DNA of 64,000 nt from an uncultured Helicobacter sp. (GTDB taxonomy: Bacteria; Campylobacterota; Campylobacteria; Campylobacterales; Helicobacteraceae), in the NCBI GenBank assembly GCA_949298825.1, contig CASFYB010000002.1, positions 1-64,000 of the forward strand, in the 5' to 3' direction. How positions within the stretch are numbered: position 1 is the first letter of the stretch; each line of letters starts with the position of its first letter. The notes below the pieces were generated by a model. That model searched no databases, was not told the DNA's origin, and saw only the letters and a program-made list of their open reading frames with translations. Shown here one piece after another: positions 1 through 9,135 of the stretch. A program made the position numbers and the translations under genes.

Positions 1-2694
1 ATTAATCACATCACCATTAATGGTTAGGGTGCTGGCATCAGATTTAAATGCAACTTCTGTAGTAGCATTCCCGCTTGTATTAAGCTTGCCATTGATAGTA
101 CTATGATTATTATCTTTTAGATTAATATTTACTATACCACTTCCTGATGTTTTAATTTCTTTGTTTTGACCACCTACGCTTAGGGTACTACCATTGCCAC
201 CATCAAAAGTAATATCTAGTTTTTGAGTAGCAATCTCATTAGTTAGGGTGTTGTTTGTAGAGCCACCATTTTTATCCCCTAGGATTAGGATATCTACATT
301 TTGCTGGTGTGAGCTTGAATCCAAAGTAATTGTGTTTGTGCCACCTAGCTTTATGCTATCTATTAGGGCAGTACTACCTTGTAGATTAAGAGAACTACCA
401 CTATTTAGTGTAAAGTTAGTGCTACCTCTTGAAGTATTCTCTTCTCCTCCTTTAGTAATATTACCTGTGATTTTAAGAGTAGTATCGGTAGTTTTGCTAG
501 CTGCACCTCCTTGGCTTGCTTGAGCACCTACTGTGATGCTATTTTTTCCATTAGCATTTGAAGTATTTGTAGAAATATTATTAATTATATTATCTGCATT
601 TTTGCTATCAAATGTGATGCTATTAGTGCCAGCACCTGTTACAGCAAGAGAATCGATACTATTCTTACTTCCGCTAAGTGTAATATTAGAGTTTCGCGCA
701 TTAGCCGTGACTGTGCCAATGGTATTGGTATCTGCTTTAGAATTGATAATATTGTCTCCAGAGGTGGAGGAGATAGTATCTATTGTAAGAGATGAATTAC
801 TCTTAGCACCATTAACCCCAAACTCTATAGTATTAGTATTCTTAGTACCACTATTAGCACCACCATTCAAAGTAGTTTGCATACTCTTAATATAGATATT
901 CCCACTATTTGTAGTTATCTTATTAGTATTAGTTGAATTACCATTTCCTTGTGCAATCAACTCATTAATCTCAGCATTCATACTATCTGTAGTAATACTA
1001 ATACTACCTGTACCACCACCAGCTACAATGACTTTATTAATACTAGTATCAATACTACTTGTAGTAATACTAATATTTCCACCAGTATTGCTCAACTCAT
1101 TAATCTTAGCATTCATATGATCTGCATCAATACTAATACTCTTACCTGTACCACCACTATTTCTAATATTAACAGATTTATTTTCATTACCTAAATAAAG
1201 TGTATGATTGCTTATCTTATTATCTCCACTATCTTTTTGTGTACCACTACTCCTACAATTAGTACAACCTTTATTAACATCAGCATTACTTGCATTACTA
1301 CCTTGAGTAATGCTAATACTTCCACTAGTATTAGTAAGATCTCCTATATAATGACCATCTTTTTTAAAATAAATATTAATCACACCACCAGCCCTCGCAC
1401 CAGTATCCGGATCAGCTTTTGTAGTTGCATTACCATTAATAGTTCCATTACCTTCAAATAAAATATCATTCCTACCAGCTTGATTATAAGCTGTAGTTTC
1501 AATATTTCCTGTGATAGATTGAGAACCATCAGTATCTTTAAATATAAGTGCATTTCTACCACCACGATTATTACGATGAAGCGCAGAAATATTCCCCTTC
1601 ATAGAACCTTTTTCAAATGTAAGATGAATACCTTGATCTAAGTCTGCATTTGTACCTGCAATAATCCCTCTACCATAACTAATCACATTACCTTCAAGTA
1701 CAATATCATCTTGAGTATTATTTTTAAAAGTAATATTCTTTGGTAACTCATCACTAGCATCAGTAGGAGTACCATTTAATACATTTCCTATCATCTTAGA
1801 ATTATCAAAGCTTAACTCTAATTTCTCACCATTAACAATTCCACCAAGTTGTGTTTGTCCACCCACATTACCCTTAAGCGTAGCATGAGTAATACTAAGT
1901 GTCCCACCAAGTCTACCTGTAATGATATTTCCTACAATAGTCTGACTAAGGCCTTTAATACTCTCTGATGCATCATCAACTGTACTTGTACCCATACCAC
2001 CTGTAAACTCTATCTTAGCATCCTTAGCACCATTAATAGTAATATCCCCTTCAATATTAGCTCCATTCTTCATAGTAATCTTGCTAGTAGCTTTAGGATT
2101 GTTAAATGTAACTCCATTTTTTATATGACCACCAAAAGTACCATTAAAAGTCGCCTCTTCTCTACCATTAATAGTTAGATTTGCCTGCAATGCATAACTA
2201 GACTTTGTAAGATTATCAATAGTTACACTAACTTCACTACCATTTCCTTGTGCTAAATTTGCCCTAAGACTTCCCTTACCATCATTTACACTTAGCCCAT
2301 AACCATCTGTAATTTCTAATTTAACCTTATTATCAGTCGTACCACCAATGATAACTACATTTTTATTATTTGTATTTGATGCTGTACTACCATTTTGTTG
2401 TGCCGTATTAAACCAAATCTCAAGATTCTCTGGTTTACCAGCTTGAGCATTACTAGCATCAGTAGCACTATATAAAGGAGTGTAATATTTATCATCTTTT
2501 TTTTCCCATTGAAATACAGGAGTAAGAATAGTTCCACTACCACTACCACTAGTTTGATCTACAATAATAGTAGGATTTGCATATACCGCACTAGTTAATA
2601 CCAAGCTAAGAGAGCTTGCAATAAGTGGTTTAAAAAATGACTTTGAAGGAGTATTAGAGAGGTTTGAAGTATTAGAGTCTAAATACCCGAGAAT
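1..2694 (-). CDS. Autotransporter-type surface protein, N-terminal part, no recognisable start codon
   Basis: I read this minus-strand frame triplet by triplet. It has no stop from 2694 to the window edge (about 898 codons) and is preceded by TAG at 2695-2697. The N-terminus has a Ser/Asn/Thr-rich extension, the segment SKSFFKPLIASSLSLVLTSA and a likely signal cleavage after AVYA, then a Gly/Asn/Ser/Thr-rich beta-helix-like passenger with repeated ITI/SI strands. That layout is typical of large Helicobacter autotransporters. The barrel would lie beyond the window. There is no ATG, GTG or TTG between the TAG and the signal segment, and no clear Shine-Dalgarno. The frame starts only 57 bp behind bioC on the same strand. 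It may be a silent cassette, a pseudogene that lost its 5' end, or a gene with a rare start (ATT 2692-2694). Family call fairly sure; expression doubtful. Confidence 0.7.
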   Translation of the reverse strand, partial: MLGYLDSNTSNLSNTPSKSFFKPLIASSLSLVLTSAVYANPTIIVDQTSGSGSGTILTPVFQWEKKDDKYYTPLYSATDASNAQAGKPENLEIWFNTAQQNGSTASNTNNKNVVIIGGTTDNKVKLEITDGYGLSVNDGKGSLRANLAQGNGSEVSVTIDNLTKSSYALQANLTINGREEATFNGTFGGHIKNGVTFNNPKATSKITMKNGANIEGDITINGAKDAKIEFTGGMGTSTVDDASESIKGLSQTIVGNIITGRLGGTLSITHATLKGNVGGQTQLGGIVNGEKLELSFDNSKMIGNVLNGTPTDASDELPKNITFKNNTQDDIVLEGNVISYGRGIIAGTNADLDQGIHLTFEKGSMKGNISALHRNNRGGRNALIFKDTDGSQSITGNIETTAYNQAGRNDILFEGNGTINGNATTKADPDTGARAGGVINIYFKKDGHYIGDLTNTSGSISITQGSNASNADVNKGCTNCRSSGTQKDSGDNKISNHTLYLGNENKSVNIRNSGGTGKSISIDADHMNAKINELSNTGGNISITTSSIDTSINKVIVAGGGTGSISITTDSMNAEINELIAQGNGNSTNTNKITTNSGNIYIKSMQTTLNGGANSGTKNTNTIEFGVNGAKSNSSLTIDTISSTSGDNIINSKADTNTIGTVTANARNSNITLSGSKNSIDSLAVTGAGTNSITFDSKNADNIINNISTNTSNANGKNSITVGAQASQGGAASKTTDTTLKITGNITKGGEENTSRGSTNFTLNSGSSLNLQGSTALIDSIKLGGTNTITLDSSSHQQNVDILILGDKNGGSTNNTLTNEIATQKLDITFDGGNGSTLSVGGQNKEIKTSGSGIVNINLKDNNHSTINGKLNTSGNATTEVAFKSDASTLTINGDVIN
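961..1158 (-). repeat. Imperfect internal repeats in the autotransporter passenger
   Basis: The blocks at 961-1020 and 1096-1158 are near-copies offset by 135 bp (45 codons). A diverged copy lies between them at about 1027-1095. On the minus strand each unit encodes an ISI strand followed by a MNA(K/E)INEL-type turn, about 22 residues per rung. This is the pattern expected of a beta-helix stalk built by duplication. Confidence 0.55.
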
Positions 2695-2751
2695 CTAAGA
2701 GGTGATTGTAAATAAAGTTTGCTTAAAAATTTCTGAAGTGGATAAAAATTA

Positions 2752-3462
2752 TCAATATTTTTCGGCTAGGAGGATGATGGGATGATAGGTAAGCGTATTT
2801 TTAAAATCGTATTCAAGGCTTTTTAGCATTGATTTTTTGATATAAAAGTTTGGACTAAGAGAGTTTACGCCTGTAAGCTTAAGATGTCTGATCGCATCTA
2901 GTGGGGTGGCAAAGGAGATAGATTCTATCCAGTCTTTGGAATAAAGAATCTTAAAGCCTAGATTTTTTAAAATCTCATTGAGTGTATCTAGTTTTAAATA
3001 ATCAAGGCTTAGGGAAGTAAGTGCGGTGATTTCTTGTAGGTTTTGTGGGCCAAATGTAGTGATGGCGATCTTGGCATTTTTGGCACAGATGGAGGTGATG
3101 TTAGAAAAGAGGATCTTAGCATCCATCCATTGCATGGCGGCATTAGAGATGATGAGATCAAAGTGGGGGTTTTGATAGGAGAAGTGCTTTAAGATAGGGG
3201 TATCTTGCATATCAAAGCACATAAACTTGATAGGACTAGCAAAGTCGCTACTAAAATCAAAAATATCATTGCAGATAAGCTCTTTGATATCTAAGGTCTT
3301 TGCAAGCTTCCTAGAGAGCATACCCCCACCAGCACCAAACTCAAAAACCCTATCAAACCTATCGCCCCAAAGCTTGATCATCTCATCAATAAGCCTATCT
3401 TGCATACCATCTTGGATGTGGGCTGCTTTATGATAGCTGGATCTTGCTTGGTAGAAATGCAT
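2752..3462 (-). CDS. bioC: Malonyl-ACP O-methyltransferase BioC
   Basis: Class I SAM-dependent methyltransferase, 236 residues. It methylates the free carboxyl of malonyl-ACP so that fatty-acid synthase can build the pimeloyl chain of biotin. The SAM motif FEFGAGGG is at about residues 40-47. The BioC signature SNAAMQWMD is at 106-114, and a TFGPQNLQE segment follows. The N-terminal Y..A..IQ pattern also fits the family. It is the last gene of bioF-bioG-bioC on the minus strand, one base behind bioG. The start codon ATG at 3462 has a weak ribosome site, which fits translational coupling. Confidence 0.88.
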   Translation of the reverse strand: MHFYQARSSYHKAAHIQDGMQDRLIDEMIKLWGDRFDRVFEFGAGGGMLSRKLAKTLDIKELICNDIFDFSSDFASPIKFMCFDMQDTPILKHFSYQNPHFDLIISNAAMQWMDAKILFSNITSICAKNAKIAITTFGPQNLQEITALTSLSLDYLKLDTLNEILKNLGFKILYSKDWIESISFATPLDAIRHLKLTGVNSLSPNFYIKKSMLKSLEYDFKNTLTYHPIILLAEKY

Positions 3463-3463
3463 A

Positions 3464-4132
3464 TCAAGACTTTAGATCAAGGATGTCTTGCCAGCTAGAG
3501 AATGCGCCAAAGATAAAATGTGGCAAAGAGAGAAAGCGAGTCTTAGTCTTAGAGAGATCCCAGCTAGAGATCTGCGCACTTGTAGGGAAGATCTTATCAT
3601 CTTTGCTGATGATAGCAAGATCCCATGAGATAGGGGCAGGATCTTGATGGGATAAAAGCTCATAGATAAAGCCAAGCTCTTTTTGCAGATCCTTAGTGCT
3701 ATTTAGTCTGATATTTGGCGGAGGGGTAGATTCTAGTACATTGTGATAAAAGGTAGTTGGGTTTATGTTTCTTGCTGTGAGTTTGAATATTTTAGGAGGG
3801 ATGCCATTTTGCACATCTATGGCTTGTATAGTACCATTGATAGCGATTTTGCTATCAAGATAATCTAGCTCTTTAGCAAAATAGCTAGCCACCCCTACAC
3901 CCATAGACCAGGCGATAAGAGAGGTGTTTTTACCCGCACTAAGCATATATATCTCATCCCAGCTAGCTAGATCGCCATCAAGCTCTAAACTCTCATAGCC
4001 ATGGATGAAAATAAGACTAGTGTGAGAATCTAAACTAAGATGGCTAAAAAGGGTTTCATTGCCCCCTATACCGCTAAAAAATAAGATGAGATTTTTGGTT
4101 TTGTTGGTGTGGTTGAGGAGTTTTATTTGCAT
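3464..4132 (-). CDS. bioG: Pimeloyl-ACP methyl ester esterase, BioG family (DUF452)
   Basis: 222-residue alpha/beta-hydrolase of the DUF452/BioG type. It removes the methyl group added by BioC to release pimeloyl-ACP. An oxyanion-type FFSGIGG loop is at about 18-24, and the nucleophile elbow AWSMGVG places the serine at residue 76. It sits between bioF and bioC. Its ATG shares the last base of the bioF stop (TAATG at 4130-4134), so translation is probably coupled. H. pylori is reported to use BioV for this step, so BioG marks a different gatekeeper here. Confidence 0.85.
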   Translation of the reverse strand: MQIKLLNHTNKTKNLILFFSGIGGNETLFSHLSLDSHTSLIFIHGYESLELDGDLASWDEIYMLSAGKNTSLIAWSMGVGVASYFAKELDYLDSKIAINGTIQAIDVQNGIPPKIFKLTARNINPTTFYHNVLESTPPPNIRLNSTKDLQKELGFIYELLSHQDPAPISWDLAIISKDDKIFPTSAQISSWDLSKTKTRFLSLPHFIFGAFSSWQDILDLKS

Positions 4133-5412
4133 TAGATTCTCTTGATTTTTAGGATGTCTTTGGCAAGTTTTAGGCAGGATAGGAGGTAGTCAATATCCTC
4201 AAAGCTAAGACTAGCATTTAGGCTTAGGCGGATCCTAGCTAGGTTTTTAGGGATAGTGGGGGCTTTGATAGCTGGGGTGAAGATCTTGCAGTTTGCTAAG
4301 AAGTGGGATAGCTCTGTGGCCTTTTTGTTTTCATAGGCTAGGATGGAGATGATATGAGCATCGCCTAGGAAGGGTATGTCATGCCTTTTTAGCTCTTCTT
4401 GTAGATGTGTAGAGATATTTATTAGATGGGATTTTTTAGCTTTAAGGGAGCTTAGGTGGGTGATGATGTATTCACTCCAGCTGATATTAAGCGGAGGGAT
4501 GGCAGTTGAGTAGATGAAAGATCGAGATTTGTTGATAAAAAGATCCCTGTAGCTAGGAGCACAGATTATAGCCCCGCCAACAGAGCTAATAGCCTTGCCA
4601 AAAGCAAGGATGATAAAATCAACATCATCAATAAATCTAGAATCTAAACCTAGCATATCATCCCCATAGATCCCAAAGCTATGTGCGCAGTCAATGTATA
4701 AATAAGCATTTAAGGACTTTTTGATCTCAACGAGGCGCTCAATATCACAAAAATCCCCATCCATACTAAAAAGGCTTTCTGTGATGATGATAATATGGGG
4801 GAATCTTTTTTGGTGTTGGAGGATGAGGGAGGTGAGCTCATCATAGTCTTGGTGAGAGTATCTGAAAAACTTAGCACGAGATAGCCTAAGTCCATCAAAA
4901 ATACTAGCATGCACATAGCTATCACATAAAAATAGCACACCCTCAATGCTAGCTAGCGCATCGATGATGCCAATATTAGTATGATATCCACTATTAAAGA
5001 GAAGGGCAGCTTTAGGTGGAGTTGTGCAGGTTTTGTTAAATAGGTTTTGGAGGGTGGTTTCTAGGGTTTGAAAGGCTTTGTGATTGCCACTAAGGCTGCG
5101 GGATGATGAGGATGAGAATATCGGGCTATTAGATTCTAATAAAGAGGGTAGGTTTTGCTCTAAGAAGGCTTGTGTGAGCTTTTTATCATCTTGGATGCCA
5201 AGATAGTCATTAGATGAGAGATTAAGCATGGCATCTTTGATATAAGAGCCTGGATAGGCAGGGTGGGCTATGAGAAAGTCAAGCTCTTTTTGGTGGGTTT
5301 GTTTACTCATGGGTGATGTTATATATTTGCTAGAACATCTTATTTCTTTAAGAGATCTTAAATTATTTTCTGATTCTAGATTGGCGAGTATTTGGTGTAT
5401 TTTTTCCTGCAT
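4132..5412 (-). CDS. bioF: 8-amino-7-oxononanoate synthase BioF
   Basis: PLP enzyme of the alpha-oxoamine synthase family, 426 residues. It condenses pimeloyl-ACP with alanine. Visible hallmarks are [10 protein letters not shown] near residue 65, the cofactor-stacking and Asp/His region ([12 protein letters not shown]), and the PLP lysine in [13 protein letters not shown]. The N-terminal extension of about 60 residues is longer than in E. coli BioF, so the start could lie further in. It is the first gene of bioFGC and is divergent from bioA, with a shared 57-bp control region. Confidence 0.92.
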   Translation of the reverse strand: MQEKIHQILANLESENNLRSLKEIRCSSKYITSPMSKQTHQKELDFLIAHPAYPGSYIKDAMLNLSSNDYLGIQDDKKLTQAFLEQNLPSLLESNSPIFSSSSSRSLSGNHKAFQTLETTLQNLFNKTCTTPPKAALLFNSGYHTNIGIIDALASIEGVLFLCDSYVHASIFDGLRLSRAKFFRYSHQDYDELTSLILQHQKRFPHIIIITESLFSMDGDFCDIERLVEIKKSLNAYLYIDCAHSFGIYGDDMLGLDSRFIDDVDFIILAFGKAISSVGGAIICAPSYRDLFINKSRSFIYSTAIPPLNISWSEYIITHLSSLKAKKSHLINISTHLQEELKRHDIPFLGDAHIISILAYENKKATELSHFLANCKIFTPAIKAPTIPKNLARIRLSLNASLSFEDIDYLLSCLKLAKDILKIKRI

Positions 5413-5428
5413 TTTGATACTTACTTTT

Positions 5429-5446
5429 TTGTTAATATTTTAACAA
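5429..5446. promoter_or_regulatory. Perfect palindrome between bioF and bioA, candidate biotin operator
   Basis: TTGTTAA at 5429-5435 and TTAACAA at 5440-5446 are exact reverse complements with a 4-base spacer TATT. The site lies in the 57-bp gap between divergent bioF and bioA, where a repressor could control both. The half-site resembles TTGTTAAC-type BirA half-sites, but known BirA operators have a spacer of roughly 14-16 bp. Assignment to BirA is an inference. Confidence 0.5.
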
Positions 5447-5469
5447 GATTACACGATAAAAGGAAAGTG

Positions 5470-6753
5470 ATGCAAGAAAAGAATCTACTCTCTCTTGATT
5501 TGGAGCATATCTTTCATCCATGTACGCAGATGAAAGACCATGAAAAAATCCCCCTTATCCCCATCTCTCATGGCAAGGGTGTATGGCTTTATGACTTTGA
5601 GGGGAGGGGGTATATTGATGGTATTTCTAGCTGGTGGGTCAATCTTTTTGGCCATGCAAATGAGTATATTAGCAATGCATTAATCAAGCAGGCTAGAACT
5701 TTGGAGCATGTGCTTTTAGCAGGCTTTACTCATAAGCCTATCATCGAGCTTTCCTCAAGGCTATGTGGTCTTTTGGATGAGGGGTTGCAGAAGTGTTTTT
5801 ATGCTGATAATGGCAGCTCAGCAATCGAAGTGGCTTTGAAGATGAGCTTTCATAAAGCCAGGCTAAAAAAGCAAAAACGCCATAAATTTTTAAGCTTGAA
5901 AAATTCCTATCACGGAGAGACTTTAGGAGCTTTAGGCGTAGGGAATGTAGAGCTTTATAAAGATATTTATGGGCCTATTTTATTAGAATCTTTAAGCACA
6001 GGGGTGCCTGCTTTAAATAGCGATGGAGATAAGGAGCTTTTGGAGCTAGAGGCTTTGTTAAAAAAACAGGGGGATGAGATTTGTGCATTTATACTAGAGC
6101 CATTAGTGCAGTGTGCTGGGAATATGCATATGTATAGTGCAAGCTTTATCAAAGAGGCTTGTGCTATGGCTAGAGGTTATGGCATTGATATTATTTTTGA
6201 TGAGATTGCAGTGGGGTTTGGTCGCACAGGGAGTATGTTTGCTTATGAGCAGTGTGGTGTAGTGCCAGATTTTTTATGCCTTTCAAAGGGGATTAGCGGA
6301 GGGTATTTGCCATTATCTGTGGTGGTGATGAGTGATGAGACTTATCAAGAATTTTATGCGCCTTATGAGGAGGGGAGGTCTTTTTTACACTCTCACAGCT
6401 ATACAGGTAATCCTCTTGCTTGTGCTTGTGCTTGTGCAGTTTTAGATATTTTTGAAAAAGATGATGTTATAGCTAGTAATAAAAAAAAGAGCGCTAAGAT
6501 TATAAAAAAATTAGAAGCATTAAAGGGGTTTAAAAATATCAAAAATATCCGATACAGGGGTATGATTTTTGCCTTTGATCTGATAAGCACAAAGCCTCGT
6601 GCTGGGCTTGTGTTTTTTCAGGAGGCTTTAAAATATAGCCTTATTCTCCGTCCACTTGGCAATACGATTTATTTTATGCCGCCTTATGTGATCAGCGAGG
6701 AAGAGATAGATTTTGTTTTTGAGGGGATTGGTAGGATTTTGGAGGATTTTTAA
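5470..6753 (+). CDS. bioA: Adenosylmethionine-8-amino-7-oxononanoate aminotransferase BioA
   Basis: Class III PLP aminotransferase, 428 residues from ATG 5470. It makes 7,8-diaminopelargonate from BioF product and SAM. Visible features: [10 protein letters not shown] near the N-terminus, the [12 protein letters not shown] substrate segment, [16 protein letters not shown], the [14 protein letters not shown] cofactor aspartate, and the PLP lysine in [13 protein letters not shown]. The start at 5470 is preferred because AGGAAAG lies just upstream. An upstream in-frame start at 5392 would add 26 residues and overlap the bioF start. A Cys-Ala triplet (LACACACAV) comes from three in-frame hexamers near 6418-6437. 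Confidence 0.92.
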   Translation: MQEKNLLSLDLEHIFHPCTQMKDHEKIPLIPISHGKGVWLYDFEGRGYIDGISSWWVNLFGHANEYISNALIKQARTLEHVLLAGFTHKPIIELSSRLCGLLDEGLQKCFYADNGSSAIEVALKMSFHKARLKKQKRHKFLSLKNSYHGETLGALGVGNVELYKDIYGPILLESLSTGVPALNSDGDKELLELEALLKKQGDEICAFILEPLVQCAGNMHMYSASFIKEACAMARGYGIDIIFDEIAVGFGRTGSMFAYEQCGVVPDFLCLSKGISGGYLPLSVVVMSDETYQEFYAPYEEGRSFLHSHSYTGNPLACACACAVLDIFEKDDVIASNKKKSAKIIKKLEALKGFKNIKNIRYRGMIFAFDLISTKPRAGLVFFQEALKYSLILRPLGNTIYFMPPYVISEEEIDFVFEGIGRILEDF

Positions 6754-6779
6754 CTTTTGTTTTTTAAGGAAAGGGGAGT

Positions 6780-8774
6780 ATGAAGAGTATCAAGTTTAAA
6801 TTAGGTTTAGCTACAGCATTGATAGTATTTTTCATCTTTGCTATCATTGGCATTGTTAGCTATAAGACGATAAAAAATGGTTCTATTGAAAGGAGTATTA
6901 AAGAACATACAGATGCAGTAAAGCTAGCTGAGCTGCCAGTTGAAGCTACTAGAAAGCGTATTTTAAATAGTATCCTTGAGGTGGCAAATGCTATACGATT
7001 GATCCCAGCAGAAAAGCTAAAAGATGAAGAGAGTGTGATCAAAAATCTTGCTCCGATGTTTGCCCCACTTCGTCAAGGTGGAGGATACTTAAATGTGCAT
7101 TTTGCACTAAAAGGTGGTGGGCTAGTTTATAGCAATCATCTTAGCGATAAAGAAGGCAAGATGTATAAATACTGCCCTAAAGCTGAAGAGTGTGATCCTA
7201 GAGTGGATGAGTGGAGGGGCTTTGCTATTAAAGAGAAGCGCGTGGTGGTGACTTCTGCATATTATGATGAGCCTACAGGTGAATATTGCTTTACTTATGC
7301 AGTAAATATTTATGATGCTAGCGGGAGATTTCTGGGTGTTTTAGCACTGGATGATAGGCTAGCAAATCTTCAAAAGGTTTTTGATACTATGCCTGGCCAT
7401 ATCGTGGCTATTGATAAAAGTCGCACAATTTTCTTATCTACAGATAGAAGAAATATTTTTAAGCCAGATGCTGATTATGCCAAGATTTATGATCTAGCGC
7501 TTAAAAATCCATACTTCCAGCCTTTCTACTATACCTATACCAATGGTCGTCAGAAGCTAGTAATTTGTAGGGCTATTAGCATTGCTAAGCAAGCACCTTA
7601 TGCAGTATGTAGTATTGATGATGTTTTAGAGATGATGGAGCCTATTGAAAAGGCTGCTAGGATGCAGGGTGCATTGATGTTGATATTTGGTATCGTGCTA
7701 GTGGCTTTTGTGTATGGGCTGGTTTATTATTTCTTAAGGCCATTAGAGAGCATACAAAGTGGGCTTATGGATTTCTTTGCCTATCTGAACCACAAAAGGG
7801 ATGTGGTGCCTAAGATCTTGATAAAGGGTAATGATGAGTTTGGGATGATGGCTAAGATTTTAAACCAAAACATCAATGAAGTGAAGAAAAAGATCACGCT
7901 AGATAGAAGTGCGGTTGATCAGAGTATACAGACAGCCAGAGCTATAGAATCTGGGGACTTGAGCGTGAGGATCGAGGCAGATCCTGCTAATCCACAACTT
8001 ATAGAGCTAAAAAATGTCCTAAATCATACACTAGAGATATTGCATAAAAAGATCGGTAAGAATCTAAATGAGATCAGTAGGGTATTTAATGCTTATAAGG
8101 GGCTTGATTTTACCTCAAGGATAGAGGCTCCACAGGGGGATGTTGAGTTTGCTGCTAACGCACTTGGTGGGGAGATGTGCGCGATGCTAAAGACTTCTGA
8201 TGACTTTGCTAAGATGCTAAATAGGGTATCTGGCGAACTTGGTGTGGTGATAGCTAAACTTAACTCTGCATCAAAGATCCAGGCAGAGACATTATTAGAG
8301 ACGACAAAGTCTGTAGAGCAGATCAACCAAACCATGGATGAGGTCAATGCCAAGACTACAGAGGTTATAGGGCAGTCTGAGGATATAAAAGAGATTATAA
8401 AAATCATTAGAGATATTGCTGATCAGACAAACTTGCTAGCCTTAAATGCAGCGATAGAAGCAGCTAGAGCTGGTGAGCATGGCAGGGGCTTTGCTGTGGT
8501 GGCTGATGAGGTGAGGAAGCTAGCAGAGCGCACTCAAAACTCACTTGTAGAGATAGAGGTAAATACAAGCGTGCTTATTGGCAGCATCAATGAAGTAGGA
8601 AGCAGAATCAAAGATCAGACACATAGCATTTCACAGATTAGCACAGCTATTAAGAATCTAGAAAAGATCACACAGGAGAATCTAGGTGTAGCAAGTGATT
8701 CTTCAGATATTTCTAATCAGGTAAGCTCTATTGCCCAGGAGATCTTGCAAGATGCCAATAAAAAGAAATACTAG
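6780..8774 (+). CDS. Methyl-accepting chemotaxis protein with a Cache-type sensor
   Basis: 664-residue chemoreceptor. One membrane segment lies at about 7-29 and a second at about 296-319, enclosing a roughly 265-residue periplasmic region. That region resembles the dCache domains of Campylobacter/Helicobacter Tlp receptors, for example its [20 protein letters not shown] and GVLALDDRL segments. A HAMP-like linker and the cytoplasmic coiled-coil follow. The conserved hairpin tip ([18 protein letters not shown], then [18 protein letters not shown]) is near 541-580. The ligand cannot be inferred. The start has a GGGGAG ribosome site. It follows bioA by 26 bp, so read-through is possible. Confidence 0.92.
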   Translation: MKSIKFKLGLATALIVFFIFAIIGIVSYKTIKNGSIERSIKEHTDAVKLAELPVEATRKRILNSILEVANAIRLIPAEKLKDEESVIKNLAPMFAPLRQGGGYLNVHFALKGGGLVYSNHLSDKEGKMYKYCPKAEECDPRVDEWRGFAIKEKRVVVTSAYYDEPTGEYCFTYAVNIYDASGRFLGVLALDDRLANLQKVFDTMPGHIVAIDKSRTIFLSTDRRNIFKPDADYAKIYDLALKNPYFQPFYYTYTNGRQKLVICRAISIAKQAPYAVCSIDDVLEMMEPIEKAARMQGALMLIFGIVLVAFVYGLVYYFLRPLESIQSGLMDFFAYLNHKRDVVPKILIKGNDEFGMMAKILNQNINEVKKKITLDRSAVDQSIQTARAIESGDLSVRIEADPANPQLIELKNVLNHTLEILHKKIGKNLNEISRVFNAYKGLDFTSRIEAPQGDVEFAANALGGEMCAMLKTSDDFAKMLNRVSGELGVVIAKLNSASKIQAETLLETTKSVEQINQTMDEVNAKTTEVIGQSEDIKEIIKIIRDIADQTNLLALNAAIEAARAGEHGRGFAVVADEVRKLAERTQNSLVEIEVNTSVLIGSINEVGSRIKDQTHSISQISTAIKNLEKITQENLGVASDSSDISNQVSSIAQEILQDANKKKY

Positions 8775-8789
8775 TTTTTAGTATTTCTT
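8763..8789 (+). terminator. Hairpin overlapping the chemoreceptor stop codon
   Basis: AAGAAATACT (8763-8772) pairs perfectly with AGTATTTCTT (8780-8789) across a 7-base loop that contains the rest of the stop codon. A C10 run and then a T8 run follow. The T-run is displaced from the stem by the C-run, so terminator strength is uncertain. Confidence 0.6.
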
Positions 8790-8807
8790 CCCCCCCCCCT
8801 TTTTTTT
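8790..8807. repeat. C10-T8 homopolymer tracts
   Basis: Ten cytosines (8790-8799) are followed directly by eight thymines (8800-8807) in the gap after the chemoreceptor. Homopolymer C tracts of this length are slippage-prone in Helicobacter and Campylobacter. Here the tract lies after the stop codon, so it cannot shift the chemoreceptor frame. Confidence 0.9.
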
Positions 8808-8841
8808 AATATTTTAGAACCATTGGATTTTTAACTATCTT

Positions 8842-8929
8842 CCCTGTTTCCCTGTTTCCCTGTTTCCCTGTTTCCCTGTTTCCCTGTTTCCCTGTTTCCC
8901 TGTTTCCCTGTTTCCCTGTTTCCCTGTTT
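8842..8929. repeat. Eleven perfect tandem copies of the octamer CCCTGTTT
   Basis: Eleven identical 8-bp units run without interruption from 8842 to 8929 in the 361-bp gap between the chemoreceptor and metN. The unit length is not a multiple of three and the array is perfect, so its copy number is probably variable between strains. It ends about 206 bp before the metN start. Apart from this array, the hairpin and homopolymers before it, and a palindrome nearer metN, the gap holds no gene that I can support. Confidence 0.97.
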
Positions 8930-9072
8930 TGCGCCTGCCCCCATTTTACCCCCACATCCTTATCTTTGCCTATCTTTTCTGGCTTTGATTTTTAAAAGAC
9001 TGATTGTGATGATTAATACTTTTTTTGCTATTTAGCCTGTTTGAAGATATTTTAGATTCTATGATAATTTAA

Positions 9073-9089
9073 AAACACATATTGTGTTT
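9073..9089. promoter_or_regulatory. Palindrome upstream of metN
   Basis: AAACACA (9073-9079) and TGTGTTT (9083-9089) are exact reverse complements around TAT, 46-62 bp before the metN GTG. A GATAAT that could act as a -10 lies just upstream at about 9062-9067. Such a site could be an operator for the methionine transporter, but no regulator is identifiable here. Confidence 0.35.
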
Positions 9090-9135
9090 ACTTTTTAAGG
9101 CTAGAATTCTGCCATCTAAAATGTAAGGAAAAATT

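Noticed and set aside
248-1461. Several plus-strand frames of 80-120 codons at the left edge
   Set aside because: They are reverse shadows of the minus-strand autotransporter frame: repetitive and without ribosome sites.
6418-6437. Tandem hexamers in bioA as a phase-variation switch
   Set aside because: The unit is 6 bp, so changes in number add or remove Cys-Ala pairs without a frameshift.
8842-8929. Possible CRISPR array
   Set aside because: Units are 8 bp with no spacers between them, and no cas gene is nearby.
8830-8944. A 37-codon minus-strand frame (ATG at 8944-8942) through the octamer array
   Set aside because: It consists only of repeat-derived residues and ends just after the array. 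It changes frame with every unit added, and has only a run of G as a ribosome site. Repeat DNA gives such frames by chance.
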